DNA of 64,000 bases from Catenibacillus scindens (GCF_014202115.1 NZ_JACHFW010000004.1:124001-188000); one strand, 5' to 3'. Positions 8,207 through 16,751 are shown, counted from the stretch's first letter. Notes: generated by a model not told the origin, from the sequence alone. Numbers and translations: made by a program.

Positions 8207-9151
8207 TTACAGACGGCCCAGGGCTCTTGCCACTTTGATCAGGCCTTCGGTCAGCTCTTCGTTGGCTCTCTTCACATCTTCCGCTGTATATTCTTCAAGA
8301 CCTTTTAATGTCTTAAATCCAAGATTTCCTTTGGCAATGTTGTCGGTGAGCAGTTTTGAAGGCTCTGTGGAATTTTCCAGGTGCGGGAACAGATATTTAT
8401 GAATATTATAGGTCAGATCCAGACCGCCCATATCCATAACTTCCACCGGAGCGCAGATGCCAAGACGCATACCGAAACCATATTTAATAGCGTCATCCAC
8501 ATCCTGCGGATCAGCGATGTCATTTTCAATAATGGACAGAGCCTCGCGGAAAAGAGCGTGCTGCATACGGTTGGCCAGGAATCCCGGAACATCTTTCTTA
8601 ACGATAACCGGACGTTTTCCGGCTTCTTTGAGAAGATCATAGGTTGCCTGAACTGTCTCATCAGAAACATATTTTGTGCGGATAACTTCAACCAGCGGGA
8701 TCAGGTACGCTGGATTCCAGTAATGTGTTCCAATGATTCTCTCTTTATGTACTGATTTTTCAGTGATCTCTGTAATAGACAGAGCGGATGTATTGCTGGC
8801 AAGGATAGTGCTTACCGGGAAAATGCTGTCCATTTTCGCAAAGTATTCCTGTTTTACTTCCAGTTTTTCAACAATACATTCAAATACAATATCAGCGAAA
8901 TCCGCAACTTCTTCGATAGTATCTACAAAACCGATACGTCCCAGAATTTCAGGGATCTGGGCCTCATCCAGAGCATCATTGGCCGCCAGCACTCTCAGAT
9001 TGTCTTCCACAACGGCTCTTGCGTCATAGCGGGTCTTATCATCATAAACATAGATCACCTTTACATTATATCCTTTTGTTGCGAACAACTGGGCAATACC
9101 CAGGCCCATTTTTCCGGCGCCAAGCACGGAAACATTTTTCTTTGAACTCAT
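8207..9151 (-). CDS. 3-hydroxyacyl-CoA dehydrogenase (3-hydroxybutyryl-CoA dehydrogenase-like)
   Basis: A 314-residue NAD-dependent dehydrogenase. The Rossmann motif GAGKMGLG is at residues 11-18. The catalytic His and Glu are in HYWNPAYLIPLVEVI, 12 residues apart as in the family; the usual motif is HFFNP, and the HYWNP variant is also seen in carnitine dehydrogenase-like members, so the exact substrate is open. It has the canonical C-terminal helical domain. It is the first gene of a three-gene unit behind a sigma-54 promoter. With the dehydratase and thiolase it would complete crotonyl-CoA to acetyl-CoA conversion, apart from a crotonase that is not in this window. Confidence 0.88.
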   Translation of the reverse strand: MSSKKNVSVLGAGKMGLGIAQLFATKGYNVKVIYVYDDKTRYDARAVVEDNLRVLAANDALDEAQIPEILGRIGFVDTIEEVADFADIVFECIVEKLEVKQEYFAKMDSIFPVSTILASNTSALSITEITEKSVHKERIIGTHYWNPAYLIPLVEVIRTKYVSDETVQATYDLLKEAGKRPVIVKKDVPGFLANRMQHALFREALSIIENDIADPQDVDDAIKYGFGMRLGICAPVEVMDMGGLDLTYNIHKYLFPHLENSTEPSKLLTDNIAKGNLGFKTLKGLEEYTAEDVKRANEELTEGLIKVARALGRL

Positions 9152-9238
9152 AATCCTTCACTCCTTTGATGATTATCTTATCCTCTCACCGACAGCCGGT
9201 AAAGGCATGTCAATGAACTCTGCTGCCCATATTTTTAC

Positions 9239-9253
9239 GCAAATCCTATGCCA
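9239..9253 (-). promoter_or_regulatory. Sigma-54 promoter of the dehydrogenase-thiolase-alcohol dehydrogenase unit
   Basis: The minus strand reads TGGCAT-N5-TTGC, one base from the full consensus, with an A/T-rich flank. It lies about 90 bases before the dehydrogenase ATG. Confidence 0.82.
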
Positions 9254-9272
9254 ATTTTTTATGTTTTTATAG

Positions 9273-9440
9273 TAAACGTCATAATAATTTTCATTATAGC
9301 GTTACTATTCACAGTCGATTTAAAGCAGGAACCTCCACCAAATGAGCAATCATAGCTGCGGCAGCAGAGGTAAAGCCTGCAAAGCAGGCGGGATTTCCTT
9401 GCATAAATCGTATACATCTTCCGGAGGGTTTATACGAATA
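9273..9440. repeat. Dispersed intergenic repeat, copy 1
   Basis: It begins with AAACGTCATAATAATTTT, followed by a partly complementary ATTAT-rich arm, and ends with TTCCTTGC through CCGGAGGGTTTATA. Both ends recur at 37640-37753 around a shorter and different middle. This copy also holds a CCTGC-AAA-GCAGG hairpin. No coding potential is apparent. It lies just upstream of a sigma-54 promoter. Confidence 0.6.
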
Positions 9441-9515
9441 TTTTATTTTAGACATACATCCGCCGACAAAATGCGACATAGGATATAGTGGAAAGTTTCT
9501 TTCCTTAAGATCAAT

Positions 9516-9889
9516 ATGACACAGATGGACTGCAGCGGCGTTTTGAGAGTCACACTGGCCCTCGCCGCCGCTCCGGATATTTCGATGAAAATAATGCCGT
9601 CACATTTCCGGAACCTGAAGTTTTTGTCCAGTGCGGCATTATTGTCCATCCAGAGCCCTGCCCTGTCCCTATTGACTTTTCCATGGAAGGCTGCCAGGAT
9701 TCTCTCAAACTGGATCTGGGAGATGTGTACCTGGAATCCCAAGGCCGCATTGTCCAATTTGATCTCACTTTAAAAAATATCTGTCCCGGCAAACGAACCG
9801 CCCTCGCGGTGATATTGACAGAAATCGACACAAGCGGCAATGAACAGCAGCGGGGACTGAAAACAATAAAGCAGCGCTTCGGTCACTGA
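9516..9889 (+). pseudogene. Decayed gene for a large surface or spore-associated protein with a von Willebrand A-like domain
   Basis: Two frames carry parts of one familiar protein. Residues encoded from 9516 (DCSGVLRVTLALAAAPDI) resemble the N-terminus of clostridial VWA-containing proteins. From about 9575 another frame encodes VTFPEPEVFVQCGIIVHP, then DLGDVYLESQGRIVQFDL, then ICPGKRTALAVILTEID, which resembles the region after the VWA domain. The VWA domain itself is missing and the frame ends inside a hairpin at 9872-9904. Family recognition is from memory. The simplest reading is an internal deletion with a frameshift, followed by loss of the C-terminus. Confidence 0.6.
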
Positions 9890-9904
9890 TGAACCGAAGC
9901 GCTG
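9872..9904 (-). terminator. Hairpin downstream of the flavodoxin-ferredoxin gene
   Basis: The arms CAGCGCTTCGGT (9872-9883) and ACCGAAGCGCTG (9893-9904) are perfect. On the minus strand the stem is followed by CTTTATTGTTTT, a weak U-tract. The position, 50 bases past the minus-strand gene, fits a terminator. Confidence 0.65.
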
Positions 9905-9955
9905 CCTGACACTGCTTTGCCCCGATAAAAGTCTCCGGGCCGCAGCTTGATTTTC

Positions 9956-10918
9956 TTATTCATTATCTGCTTTTGTCGATAAGGGTTTCAGCCGGGGATG
10001 CGTATTATGTACAGAATAAAACGGCGTCTTTGTCCCTACCTTATCAAATGGGATAAGTCTTCTGAACTTTCCTTCTTTTTCCGCTTTTTCAAGAACCATA
10101 CAGAACAGCTCTGAACCGTGATCCTGCCCTGCCGGTGCCGCCTGTTCATAGGGGATTTCCGGGTGAATTGCGCCTGTAGGACAGAGCATTTCACAGTAAG
10201 TGCATCCGTGTCTGTCATCACAGCAATTTCCCTCGCTGCCATATTTTGGGGGATCACAGGAATAGTCGTTGTAACCCATGGTACAATGGTCTATACAAAT
10301 GTGACATTTCGGATAAAGACATTTCTCCGGATCTCTCACCAGCTTTCCGTGGACATTGTGAAATCCCCCCAGATGATCAATAGCCGCGTTGGCGTGCATG
10401 GGCATCATATTTGGCATGGGCGACTTTGGCAGCTCTACGTTCTCGCCCCGGCAATAAGCGGCCCCCATCTCTCCCATTTTCTTTCCGAAAGCAAAGGCAT
10501 CTTCTAAGTCTTTCTCATCAGGATGTCCCGCTGTATAGTAGGGTTCCGGGAATATCTGAATAGAACAGTTGCCGTACCATTTGTCCCATCCAAGAACTGT
10601 AAAGCCCTTCTGCATAAGCCTGGGAACAGCTAACGGGAAATAGAGATCGGGCATAGTTCCATGGGTACAGAAACAAAAGGCCGGCTTGCCTTTCTGATCC
10701 GGAAGGCTTTCCACAAACAGACGCATATTGGGCGTCATCTCATACCACACCGGCGAGCCGATTCCCACAAGATCATAGTCCTCCAGATCTTCTGCCTTTG
10801 TGTTTTTCAGCAGGGATACATACACCTCCCATCCGGCGGCCTTCAGACCGTCCCGGATCTTTCTTGCCGCTTTCTGGGTATTGCCTGTCTGGGAATAATA
10901 AACGATCAGTGCTTTCAT
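9956..10918 (-). CDS. EFR1-type protein: flavodoxin fused to a ferredoxin domain
   Basis: A 320-residue cytoplasmic electron carrier. The first 170 or so residues form a flavodoxin (FMN loop SQTGNTQ near residues 8-14, then GIGSPVWY). The C-terminal part has two cysteine clusters, the first spaced C-x4-C-x2-C-x3-C (CLYPKCHICIDHC) and the second CTYCEMLCPTGAI, suitable for two Fe-S centres. Start: ATG at 10918 with GGAGG nine bases upstream; a longer frame would add 18 residues. A strong sigma-70-type promoter at 11007-11035 precedes it, so it is expressed apart from the sigma-54 genes. It may supply low-potential electrons to fermentation or Fe-S chemistry; the partner is unknown. Confidence 0.85.
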   Translation of the reverse strand: MKALIVYYSQTGNTQKAARKIRDGLKAAGWEVYVSLLKNTKAEDLEDYDLVGIGSPVWYEMTPNMRLFVESLPDQKGKPAFCFCTHGTMPDLYFPLAVPRLMQKGFTVLGWDKWYGNCSIQIFPEPYYTAGHPDEKDLEDAFAFGKKMGEMGAAYCRGENVELPKSPMPNMMPMHANAAIDHLGGFHNVHGKLVRDPEKCLYPKCHICIDHCTMGYNDYSCDPPKYGSEGNCCDDRHGCTYCEMLCPTGAIHPEIPYEQAAPAGQDHGSELFCMVLEKAEKEGKFRRLIPFDKVGTKTPFYSVHNTHPRLKPLSTKADNE

Positions 10919-10952
10919 CTTTGTCAACCTCCATTTATTTTTATGGATATAC

Positions 10953-11006
10953 TGCAGTAACCGTTCAGCCATCTGGGATGCGTGGACAAAACTGTTACAT
11001 ACTGCA
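10953..11006. repeat. Palindromic element in the leader of the flavodoxin-ferredoxin gene
   Basis: The ends TGCAGTAACCGTT (10953-10965) and AACTGTTACATACTGCA (10990-11006) are inverted, and the left arm continues as CAGCCATC. The GTAAC-x-GTTCAGCCAT end recurs at other intergenic sites of this window. It falls between the promoter and the ribosome site, so the transcript would carry the hairpin. Confidence 0.6.
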
Positions 11007-11035
11007 AGTATACTCTATTTACAAAGCGTTGACAA
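11007..11035 (-). promoter_or_regulatory. Promoter of the flavodoxin-ferredoxin gene
   Basis: On the minus strand TTGTCA and TATACT are separated by 17 bases. The transcript start would be near 11000. Confidence 0.75.
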
Positions 11036-11074
11036 ACAAAGATTCTAAAGGAATGCCTTTTCTCGCTTTTCCGA

Positions 11075-12373
11075 TTAATTTTCCGCGTAATAGGCGTCTA
11101 ACTGTTCCTGGTAAGCGGCAAGATATTTGTCGCCTCCGGCGGCGGATAAAGCTTCCAGAAATCTTGGAATTTCTGTCTCAGGATCAACCGATCCGCTTTC
11201 AATTCCCGGACGATACTGCTCAATGACATTATTAATCTGGGGCATTTCCATAGAGTAGTCTGTCTGGTCAAAGGAAAAAGCGAGGCTCTGGGATTTAGGC
11301 GTATCTTTCAGCACCTGCTCCCGCTCGGCAAGGAGATCAGGATCATTGCCCTCCCAGACTTTGCGGATAAAACCGTTGCCGTAAAACCAGTAGGTAAATG
11401 TATAATATCCGGAGTTTTCCTGGGTCACGCCTTCCGGGAAACTGATGGTCCCATCGCCGTTGTCAACATAATGGACGTCTTCCACGCCGTAATTTAACAG
11501 ATTGACGATCCGCTCGTCTGTGTACATCATATTTGCAAACTGAAGGGTATTGTCTCCTAGGCGGTCAAACTGCACTGGATCGTCAAAGCCGTTTAAAAAG
11601 TAGTAATCGCTTGTGGTCAGTATTGCGCCGCCAATATAAGCATTGGCAATAGGGGAAATATTGGATTCATTTTCAGCGATCACTGTGAGAACAGCCTCCA
11701 TATCATCAAAAGATTTCACCGACTGAGCCTGCTCTGTCAACCCGTATTTTTCCAGAAGGTCTTCCCTCATATACCAGATCACACTTTCCGCCACATCATA
11801 GTAAGCCGGGATGCCGCAAATACTTCCCTGGTAAGTTGTGGCCTGTAAGATATCTGATCCCACAGTCTCCGTAAGCTGCTGGCCATACTCTTCCAGAAGA
11901 TCATCTAAAGGAATAAACACGCCCTGGGTCGTCACACCTGAATAGCTGGCGGACCCGCCGGGAAATGTAAGCATACAGTCCAACTTCTCGCCGCTGGACA
12001 GCATGAGATTCATCTGCTGGGTGTAACTTCCCACTTCCACCGTAAAAAGTTCCACCTCAGTGTTGATCTCCGGAATTGTAATCTCATTAATGGCGTCCTG
12101 CACCATCTCCAGGTCTTGCGGTATGGTTCCGTTAGTCGGGTAGGCCACAACAATCTGCGCGATATCTTCCTCTGTTCCGGATGCTGCCTGACCGGCGCTG
12201 TTTTCCGCTGCGGCGCTCCCCTCCGTTGCCTCCTGGGATGCTGACGCAGTTTTGGATGTGTCCGCCGGCTGGCCGGATCCTCCGCAGCCGCTTAAAGATA
12301 TCATTCCCAAAGAAAGGGCTAAAAAGGCTGCCGTTGTTTTCCCCTTAAATCCTACATGACTAAAAAACTTCAT
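11075..12373 (-). CDS. Extracellular solute-binding lipoprotein (family 1-like)
   Basis: A 432-residue lipoprotein with an N-terminal hydrophobic segment and lipobox LSGC, then a Gly/Ser/Thr/Ala-rich linker and a periplasmic-binding fold typical of carbohydrate ABC importers in Firmicutes. Start: ATG at 12373 with AGGAGG close upstream. No permease or ATPase gene is adjacent, so it either serves a transporter encoded elsewhere or is a relic. It is divergent from an arylsulfotransferase gene. The ligand cannot be told from sequence. Confidence 0.82.
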   Translation of the reverse strand: MKFFSHVGFKGKTTAAFLALSLGMISLSGCGGSGQPADTSKTASASQEATEGSAAAENSAGQAASGTEEDIAQIVVAYPTNGTIPQDLEMVQDAINEITIPEINTEVELFTVEVGSYTQQMNLMLSSGEKLDCMLTFPGGSASYSGVTTQGVFIPLDDLLEEYGQQLTETVGSDILQATTYQGSICGIPAYYDVAESVIWYMREDLLEKYGLTEQAQSVKSFDDMEAVLTVIAENESNISPIANAYIGGAILTTSDYYFLNGFDDPVQFDRLGDNTLQFANMMYTDERIVNLLNYGVEDVHYVDNGDGTISFPEGVTQENSGYYTFTYWFYGNGFIRKVWEGNDPDLLAEREQVLKDTPKSQSLAFSFDQTDYSMEMPQINNVIEQYRPGIESGSVDPETEIPRFLEALSAAGGDKYLAAYQEQLDAYYAEN

Positions 12374-12727
12374 AAATATCTCCTCCTTTTTTTCGGACAT
12401 TTTTGTCCTCGCAGAAAACCCTTCTGGAATTTTCTCTGCTTTAAATCATGTGATCATTATAGGGATAAAGCAAAAACAAATCTTTTAATATTATTACTCA
12501 AAAAACCATAAAAAACAGACTTTTGAGATTGGAAGGACATCTTCCTCAAAATATGTCAAATATTTATCATCAGAAAATTGACCTTTTTTTATTTTCACCT
12601 GGGGAGCGCTAAAAATATCAAAATAAACATTGGGTTATGTTTAATAAAAAGCTATATTCTGTCACCGCCAACACCTATAATAAATACATCATCTTAGAAA
12701 AATATTTTGATCAGAGGAGAACTGCTT
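12374..12727. other. Divergent intergenic region
   Basis: These 354 A/T-rich bases separate the binding-protein and arylsulfotransferase genes. The notable element is the palindrome GGAAG-GACAT-CTTCC near 12531-12545. No promoter with both boxes close to consensus was found, although TATAAT-like boxes occur on the minus strand near 12457-12462. No open frame with a ribosome site is seen. Confidence 0.5.
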
Positions 12728-14128
12728 ATGGGAAATGTATCTTACTATCCAACTGGGGTTTGCCTGTACAAACCAGAAAAATGTTACAATGGATATACAC
12801 TTTACGCCTGCCCAGGGGGCGGCGCTGTTATTATTGATATGCACGGCAACGAGTTCCGCAGGTTTGAGAATATTACTGGATTTCCCCTGAAAATGCTGCC
12901 AAATGGCCATATTATGGGATCATCCGCCGAAATCCCCAATCATTTACAGGACATGGCCGATTTAATTGAAATTGACTGGGACGGAAATATTGTCTGGAAA
13001 TATGATGCTTTTACGACCTGGACTGCAAATGGCCAAAAACCCGTTCCAGCCCTTCGTCAGCACCATGATTTCCAAAGAGAAGGTACCCCCAACGATTACT
13101 GTCCTCTAAAGGATGGGGAAGTGTTTGAAAAGCGGGGAAAAACATTGATCCTGTGCCATGAAAATGTGGAAAATCCAAAGATTTCAGATAAAATGCTCCT
13201 TGACGATACCATCATCGAAGTGGATGAAGACGGTCATATTTTATGGCGCTGGTCAGCCTCTGAGCATATTGATGAATTTGGATTTTCGCCGGTACAGCGG
13301 GAGACAATCCGGAAATGGCCAAACTATGAGCCCCGATCGGGCTGCGGCGACTGGCTTCATATTAACTGTGTATCATGGCTTGGAGAAAATCCATGGTACG
13401 ACCAGGGGGATGAACGTTTCCGTCCGGAAAATATTCTCTTTGGCAGCCGTGAAGGCTGCGTTATGTGCATTATCTCTCACGAAACCGGCCGCGTTGTGTG
13501 GCGGCTCGGTCCTGATTTTTCTGAAAATGAGACGTTGAAAGCGATAGGATGGATCATTGGTCAGCATCACGTCCACATGATCCCCAAAGGGTTTCCCGGC
13601 CAGGGCAATATCCTTTTATTTGACAACGGCGGCGCTGCCGGCTATGGGGTTCCCACTCCATACAATCCCACCGGAAATAAAGCGATCCACCGGGATTATT
13701 CCCGCATCCTTGAAATTAACCCTGTAACCCTAAAAGTTGAGTGGGAATACAGCGCCGCCCAGGCCGGATATTTCGGCCCGCTGGAAGGATTTCGCTTTTA
13801 TAGTAAGCTTGTCAGCAGCGCCCAGCGCCTCCCCAACGGAAATACACTGATCACCGAAGGTGTTGACGGCCGGATATTTGAAGTAACAAGAGATTTCGAG
13901 CTTGTATGGGAGTTTACCAATCCTGTCTTTAACGGAAAGGGCAACGGTTCTGCTTTTCAGCCGCCGTATATGAATATGCTCTACCGCTCCTACCGAATCC
14001 CTTACCCGTGGATTCCCCAACTGGAACCACCCAAAGATCTGCCGCCCATTACACCTTTAGCCAACAGCAATTTCCGGGTTCCCGGATCTCCCGCCCTGTC
14101 CCGGACAAAACCAGTAAAAATCAGTTAA
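12728..14128 (+). CDS. Arylsulfotransferase (PAPS-independent aryl-sulfate sulfotransferase family)
   Basis: A 466-residue protein of the Arylsulfotrans family (PF05935), a beta-propeller enzyme that moves sulfate between phenols. The N-terminus (YNGYTLYACPGGGAVIIDMHGN), the HHDF motif near residue 110 and HHVHMIPKG near residue 280 match the family, in which His residues carry the sulfate. There is no signal peptide, unlike the periplasmic enterobacterial enzyme but as in gut Eubacterium-type enzymes. Start: ATG at 12728 preceded by AGAGGAGA; a start at 12707 would add seven residues. It stands alone, divergent from the binding-protein gene and followed by a terminator and an AraC-type gene. 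Confidence 0.88.
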   Translation: MGNVSYYPTGVCLYKPEKCYNGYTLYACPGGGAVIIDMHGNEFRRFENITGFPLKMLPNGHIMGSSAEIPNHLQDMADLIEIDWDGNIVWKYDAFTTWTANGQKPVPALRQHHDFQREGTPNDYCPLKDGEVFEKRGKTLILCHENVENPKISDKMLLDDTIIEVDEDGHILWRWSASEHIDEFGFSPVQRETIRKWPNYEPRSGCGDWLHINCVSWLGENPWYDQGDERFRPENILFGSREGCVMCIISHETGRVVWRLGPDFSENETLKAIGWIIGQHHVHMIPKGFPGQGNILLFDNGGAAGYGVPTPYNPTGNKAIHRDYSRILEINPVTLKVEWEYSAAQAGYFGPLEGFRFYSKLVSSAQRLPNGNTLITEGVDGRIFEVTRDFELVWEFTNPVFNGKGNGSAFQPPYMNMLYRSYRIPYPWIPQLEPPKDLPPITPLANSNFRVPGSPALSRTKPVKIS

Positions 14129-14134
14129 AACATT

Positions 14135-14195
14135 CCCCGATTGTAATCTTTTTCATCCTGTGCTAAACTTGATAAAAGATTACATCGGGGATTTT
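14135..14195 (+). terminator. Terminator of the arylsulfotransferase gene
   Basis: The arms CCCCGATTGTAATCTTTT (14135-14152) and AAAAGATTACATCGGGG (14174-14190) are followed by ATTTTT. The hairpin lies directly before the ribosome site of the next gene, so it could also act as an attenuator for that gene. Confidence 0.8.
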
Positions 14196-14220
14196 TCATG
14201 AAAAAGGAGTTGAAGCGTCC

Positions 14221-16596
14221 ATGACCTGCAGCGATTTACCCGTAAAAAATGTGCAGATTCTTTCGTCAAACAACGAAAATGTTCTATTTTCTAAAGGTAT
14301 CCGGATTTTATACGTACTGGAAGGTTCCTGTTCCTTTGTCATCAATGAAAGGTCAATCTACGGCCAGTCCGGAGACTTTTTCTTCTTTCTCCCTTCCATT
14401 CAGCCGGGATCAGTGCTGCTCTCTGGCAGCGTCAGCTCACGGCTCATTTGGATTGCCTTTGATATGTCATTTTTTTACGAACATGTCCCCGGATGGGAAG
14501 GCCTTCATGTTGAACTTTCAAAAAACATTGAACGCCACAGGGAAGTATTCAGACAAATCTTAACCCAGATAGCTTCCGTCTGGTTCGGTTCACCCAAAAA
14601 CCGTGACCTGATTCTTCAATCTCTGAGCTTTAATCTGGCTGTACTTCTCTCAGATATTTTGCCCATCAGTGTTTCCAGGGATCAGCTCCCACATCGCTCT
14701 GACCAGATTACATTTTATCTTGAAAATAACTATGAGCGCCCGGTCACTCTCAATGAGATGGCAGAGTATATGCATCTTTCCGGAGCATATTTGTCAAGGT
14801 ACATTAAGGCTCATTTTCATAAGGGTTTTCATGAATATCTGACCTCTATACGTCTGGAACATGCCAAAAAAGATCTGGAATCCACAAAAACATCTGTGAC
14901 GAATGTGGCTTTAAATAACGGATTTCCAAATGTTTCCTCATTTAATAAATGTTTTAAAAGTGAACTGCAAATGACGCCAAACCAATATCGGAAACGATAT
15001 TTTCCGGCCAATCCTCCCCAGGAAATCTCCGGCAAAAAAGAAGTCTCTCAGGCGGAAGAAGTTCAGTATTCTTCGGTTCTGCCTCTGCCCGTCCCTTTAT
15101 TTTCCCCTGAAAGCTCTATTTTTTCAGAAATATCTGTGGCTGGAGAGACCGTTAATATTTTAATGCAATCGGAAAAATACGAAAATCTGGATACCAAATG
15201 GCATGATATGATCAATCTGGGCTTTGGTCTTCACTGCGGACAGACAAAATTTCAGGAGCAATTAAGTGAACTCCTGGTAAAAATTCCTTTCACCTATGGC
15301 CGCATCCAGGGCATATTCAAAGATTACGCCGCAACAGTGAATGCTCCAGAATCTGCCTATCCTTTTTCAGAGCTTGACAGTATTTTTGACTTTTTCTCCC
15401 GGCTACATCTCCTGCCCCATATAGATTTTGCCTGTATGACCCACGATCCCCAATACGCTGGCTGCCCGCCGGACATGGGACTTATTGAAAGTTTTCTGAA
15501 ATACTATATTAAACGTTATGGTCAGCAGGTATTGTCCCAATGGCGTTTTGAATACAGTATGCCCTTTCAGGAACCGGGTATGGCGGCTTTTTCTCCGGGA
15601 GAATATGCTCTTTTTTGTGAAAAGCTGGAAAATCTTATACACCGCCTGATCCCTCATGCTTCTTTCGGCTGTTTTTTCGGTTCTCCTATGCTTCCCTGGG
15701 ATTTTGTTGAATCTATGGTTGAAGAATTGTCCCGCCGGCATATGAACCTTAACTATATTTCCCTCCACCTTTATCCCTATGAACCGCCAAAGGACGCAGG
15801 CCGCCATCATCTGATTTTGTCCACAGATCCGGATTTCTTCTTAAACTACATCCGGAAATTCCGAAAGATTTACGCCAATTATTTTTTGGAACCGCTGCCC
15901 ATTTATGTAACCTACCTTCAAAATGAAACCGCTCCCTGCCCATGGACAAATGACTCCGCTTTTATGGCTCCTTTTTTGTTTAAAACATATATAGAACTTT
16001 ACAGAGATGTGGCGAATATCGCTTACTCGGCTTTCTCAGATATTATTTATAAAAATAACAGCGATAATCCTTATTTTTCCGGAGGAAATGGTATTATTAC
16101 TTTCCACGGCATCAAAAAACCTTCATATTTTGCCCTATTCATGTTGTCCAAAACGCCAGACCGGATCTTTTACCATCACAAGAACGCTTTTATTACTTCC
16201 ATGGACGAAAATACATGCCAGATACTTATGTACAACTATGTCCATTACACGGCAGCCCACTGCCTGAACAGCCAGGAACAGTACCCGGTTTACCAGATTT
16301 ATGAAAAACTTCAGAGCGGAAACATTATCGAGTTTTCCTTTGATTTTTCTCAATGGCCGGAAGGCAGTTACCGCATACAAAAGTTTATTTTAGGACCAAA
16401 ACACGGCAGTGTCCTGGATGAATTTATCCGCCTTGGCATACATGACGATATGCTTCCCATTGAGTTAGATTATCTTGACAGAAATGCAGGTATGGATATT
16501 TCCGTGGAATATATTCATGTGGACAGGGGAACCCGCCTGACCGCCCGGCTTGCTCCTTTGGAAATATGTGTTTATGTGGTCTATCCTATTTTATGA
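14221..16596 (+). CDS. AraC-family regulator fused to a GH39-like (beta-xylosidase-type) domain
   Basis: A 791-residue protein. Residues 1-130 look like an AraC-type cupin sensor. Residues about 158-262 form two AraC helix-turn-helix units, ending in MTPNQYRKRYF. The rest resembles the GH39 TIM barrel plus beta-sandwich (YISLHLYPYEPP, then the C-terminal LEICVYVVYP). The expected acid/base motif NEP is replaced by a region reading FEYSMPFQEPGM, and the nucleophile region reads VTYLQNETAP without the usual TEW, so catalysis is doubtful and a sugar-sensing role is more likely. There is no signal peptide. Start: ATG at 14221 with AAAAAGGAG upstream. It follows the arylsulfotransferase gene after a terminator hairpin. 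Confidence 0.82.
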   Translation: MTCSDLPVKNVQILSSNNENVLFSKGIRILYVLEGSCSFVINERSIYGQSGDFFFFLPSIQPGSVLLSGSVSSRLIWIAFDMSFFYEHVPGWEGLHVELSKNIERHREVFRQILTQIASVWFGSPKNRDLILQSLSFNLAVLLSDILPISVSRDQLPHRSDQITFYLENNYERPVTLNEMAEYMHLSGAYLSRYIKAHFHKGFHEYLTSIRLEHAKKDLESTKTSVTNVALNNGFPNVSSFNKCFKSELQMTPNQYRKRYFPANPPQEISGKKEVSQAEEVQYSSVLPLPVPLFSPESSIFSEISVAGETVNILMQSEKYENLDTKWHDMINLGFGLHCGQTKFQEQLSELLVKIPFTYGRIQGIFKDYAATVNAPESAYPFSELDSIFDFFSRLHLLPHIDFACMTHDPQYAGCPPDMGLIESFLKYYIKRYGQQVLSQWRFEYSMPFQEPGMAAFSPGEYALFCEKLENLIHRLIPHASFGCFFGSPMLPWDFVESMVEELSRRHMNLNYISLHLYPYEPPKDAGRHHLILSTDPDFFLNYIRKFRKIYANYFLEPLPIYVTYLQNETAPCPWTNDSAFMAPFLFKTYIELYRDVANIAYSAFSDIIYKNNSDNPYFSGGNGIITFHGIKKPSYFALFMLSKTPDRIFYHHKNAFITSMDENTCQILMYNYVHYTAAHCLNSQEQYPVYQIYEKLQSGNIIEFSFDFSQWPEGSYRIQKFILGPKHGSVLDEFIRLGIHDDMLPIELDYLDRNAGMDISVEYIHVDRGTRLTARLAPLEICVYVVYPIL

Positions 16597-16720
16597 TACA
16601 AGTTTGTCCGAGCTTTTTTGTCATGTTCTCACAGCTTAACGCCATGCCAGCCAGACTTCGCTTTGCTCATCCAGCTGCGACTGGCGCCGTATGCTTTTAT
16701 ATAATTTTACATAGCCATGC

Positions 16721-16751
16721 CATCAGGACGAAGCAAAGCTTCGTCCTGATG
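16721..16751. repeat. Perfect 14-bp hairpin in an intergenic region
   Basis: CATCAGGACGAAGC (16721-16734) and its complement (16738-16751) flank AAA. There is no T-tract. It lies between the AraC-GH39 gene and the tuf terminator, in a 255-base stretch with no coding sign. Confidence 0.7.
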
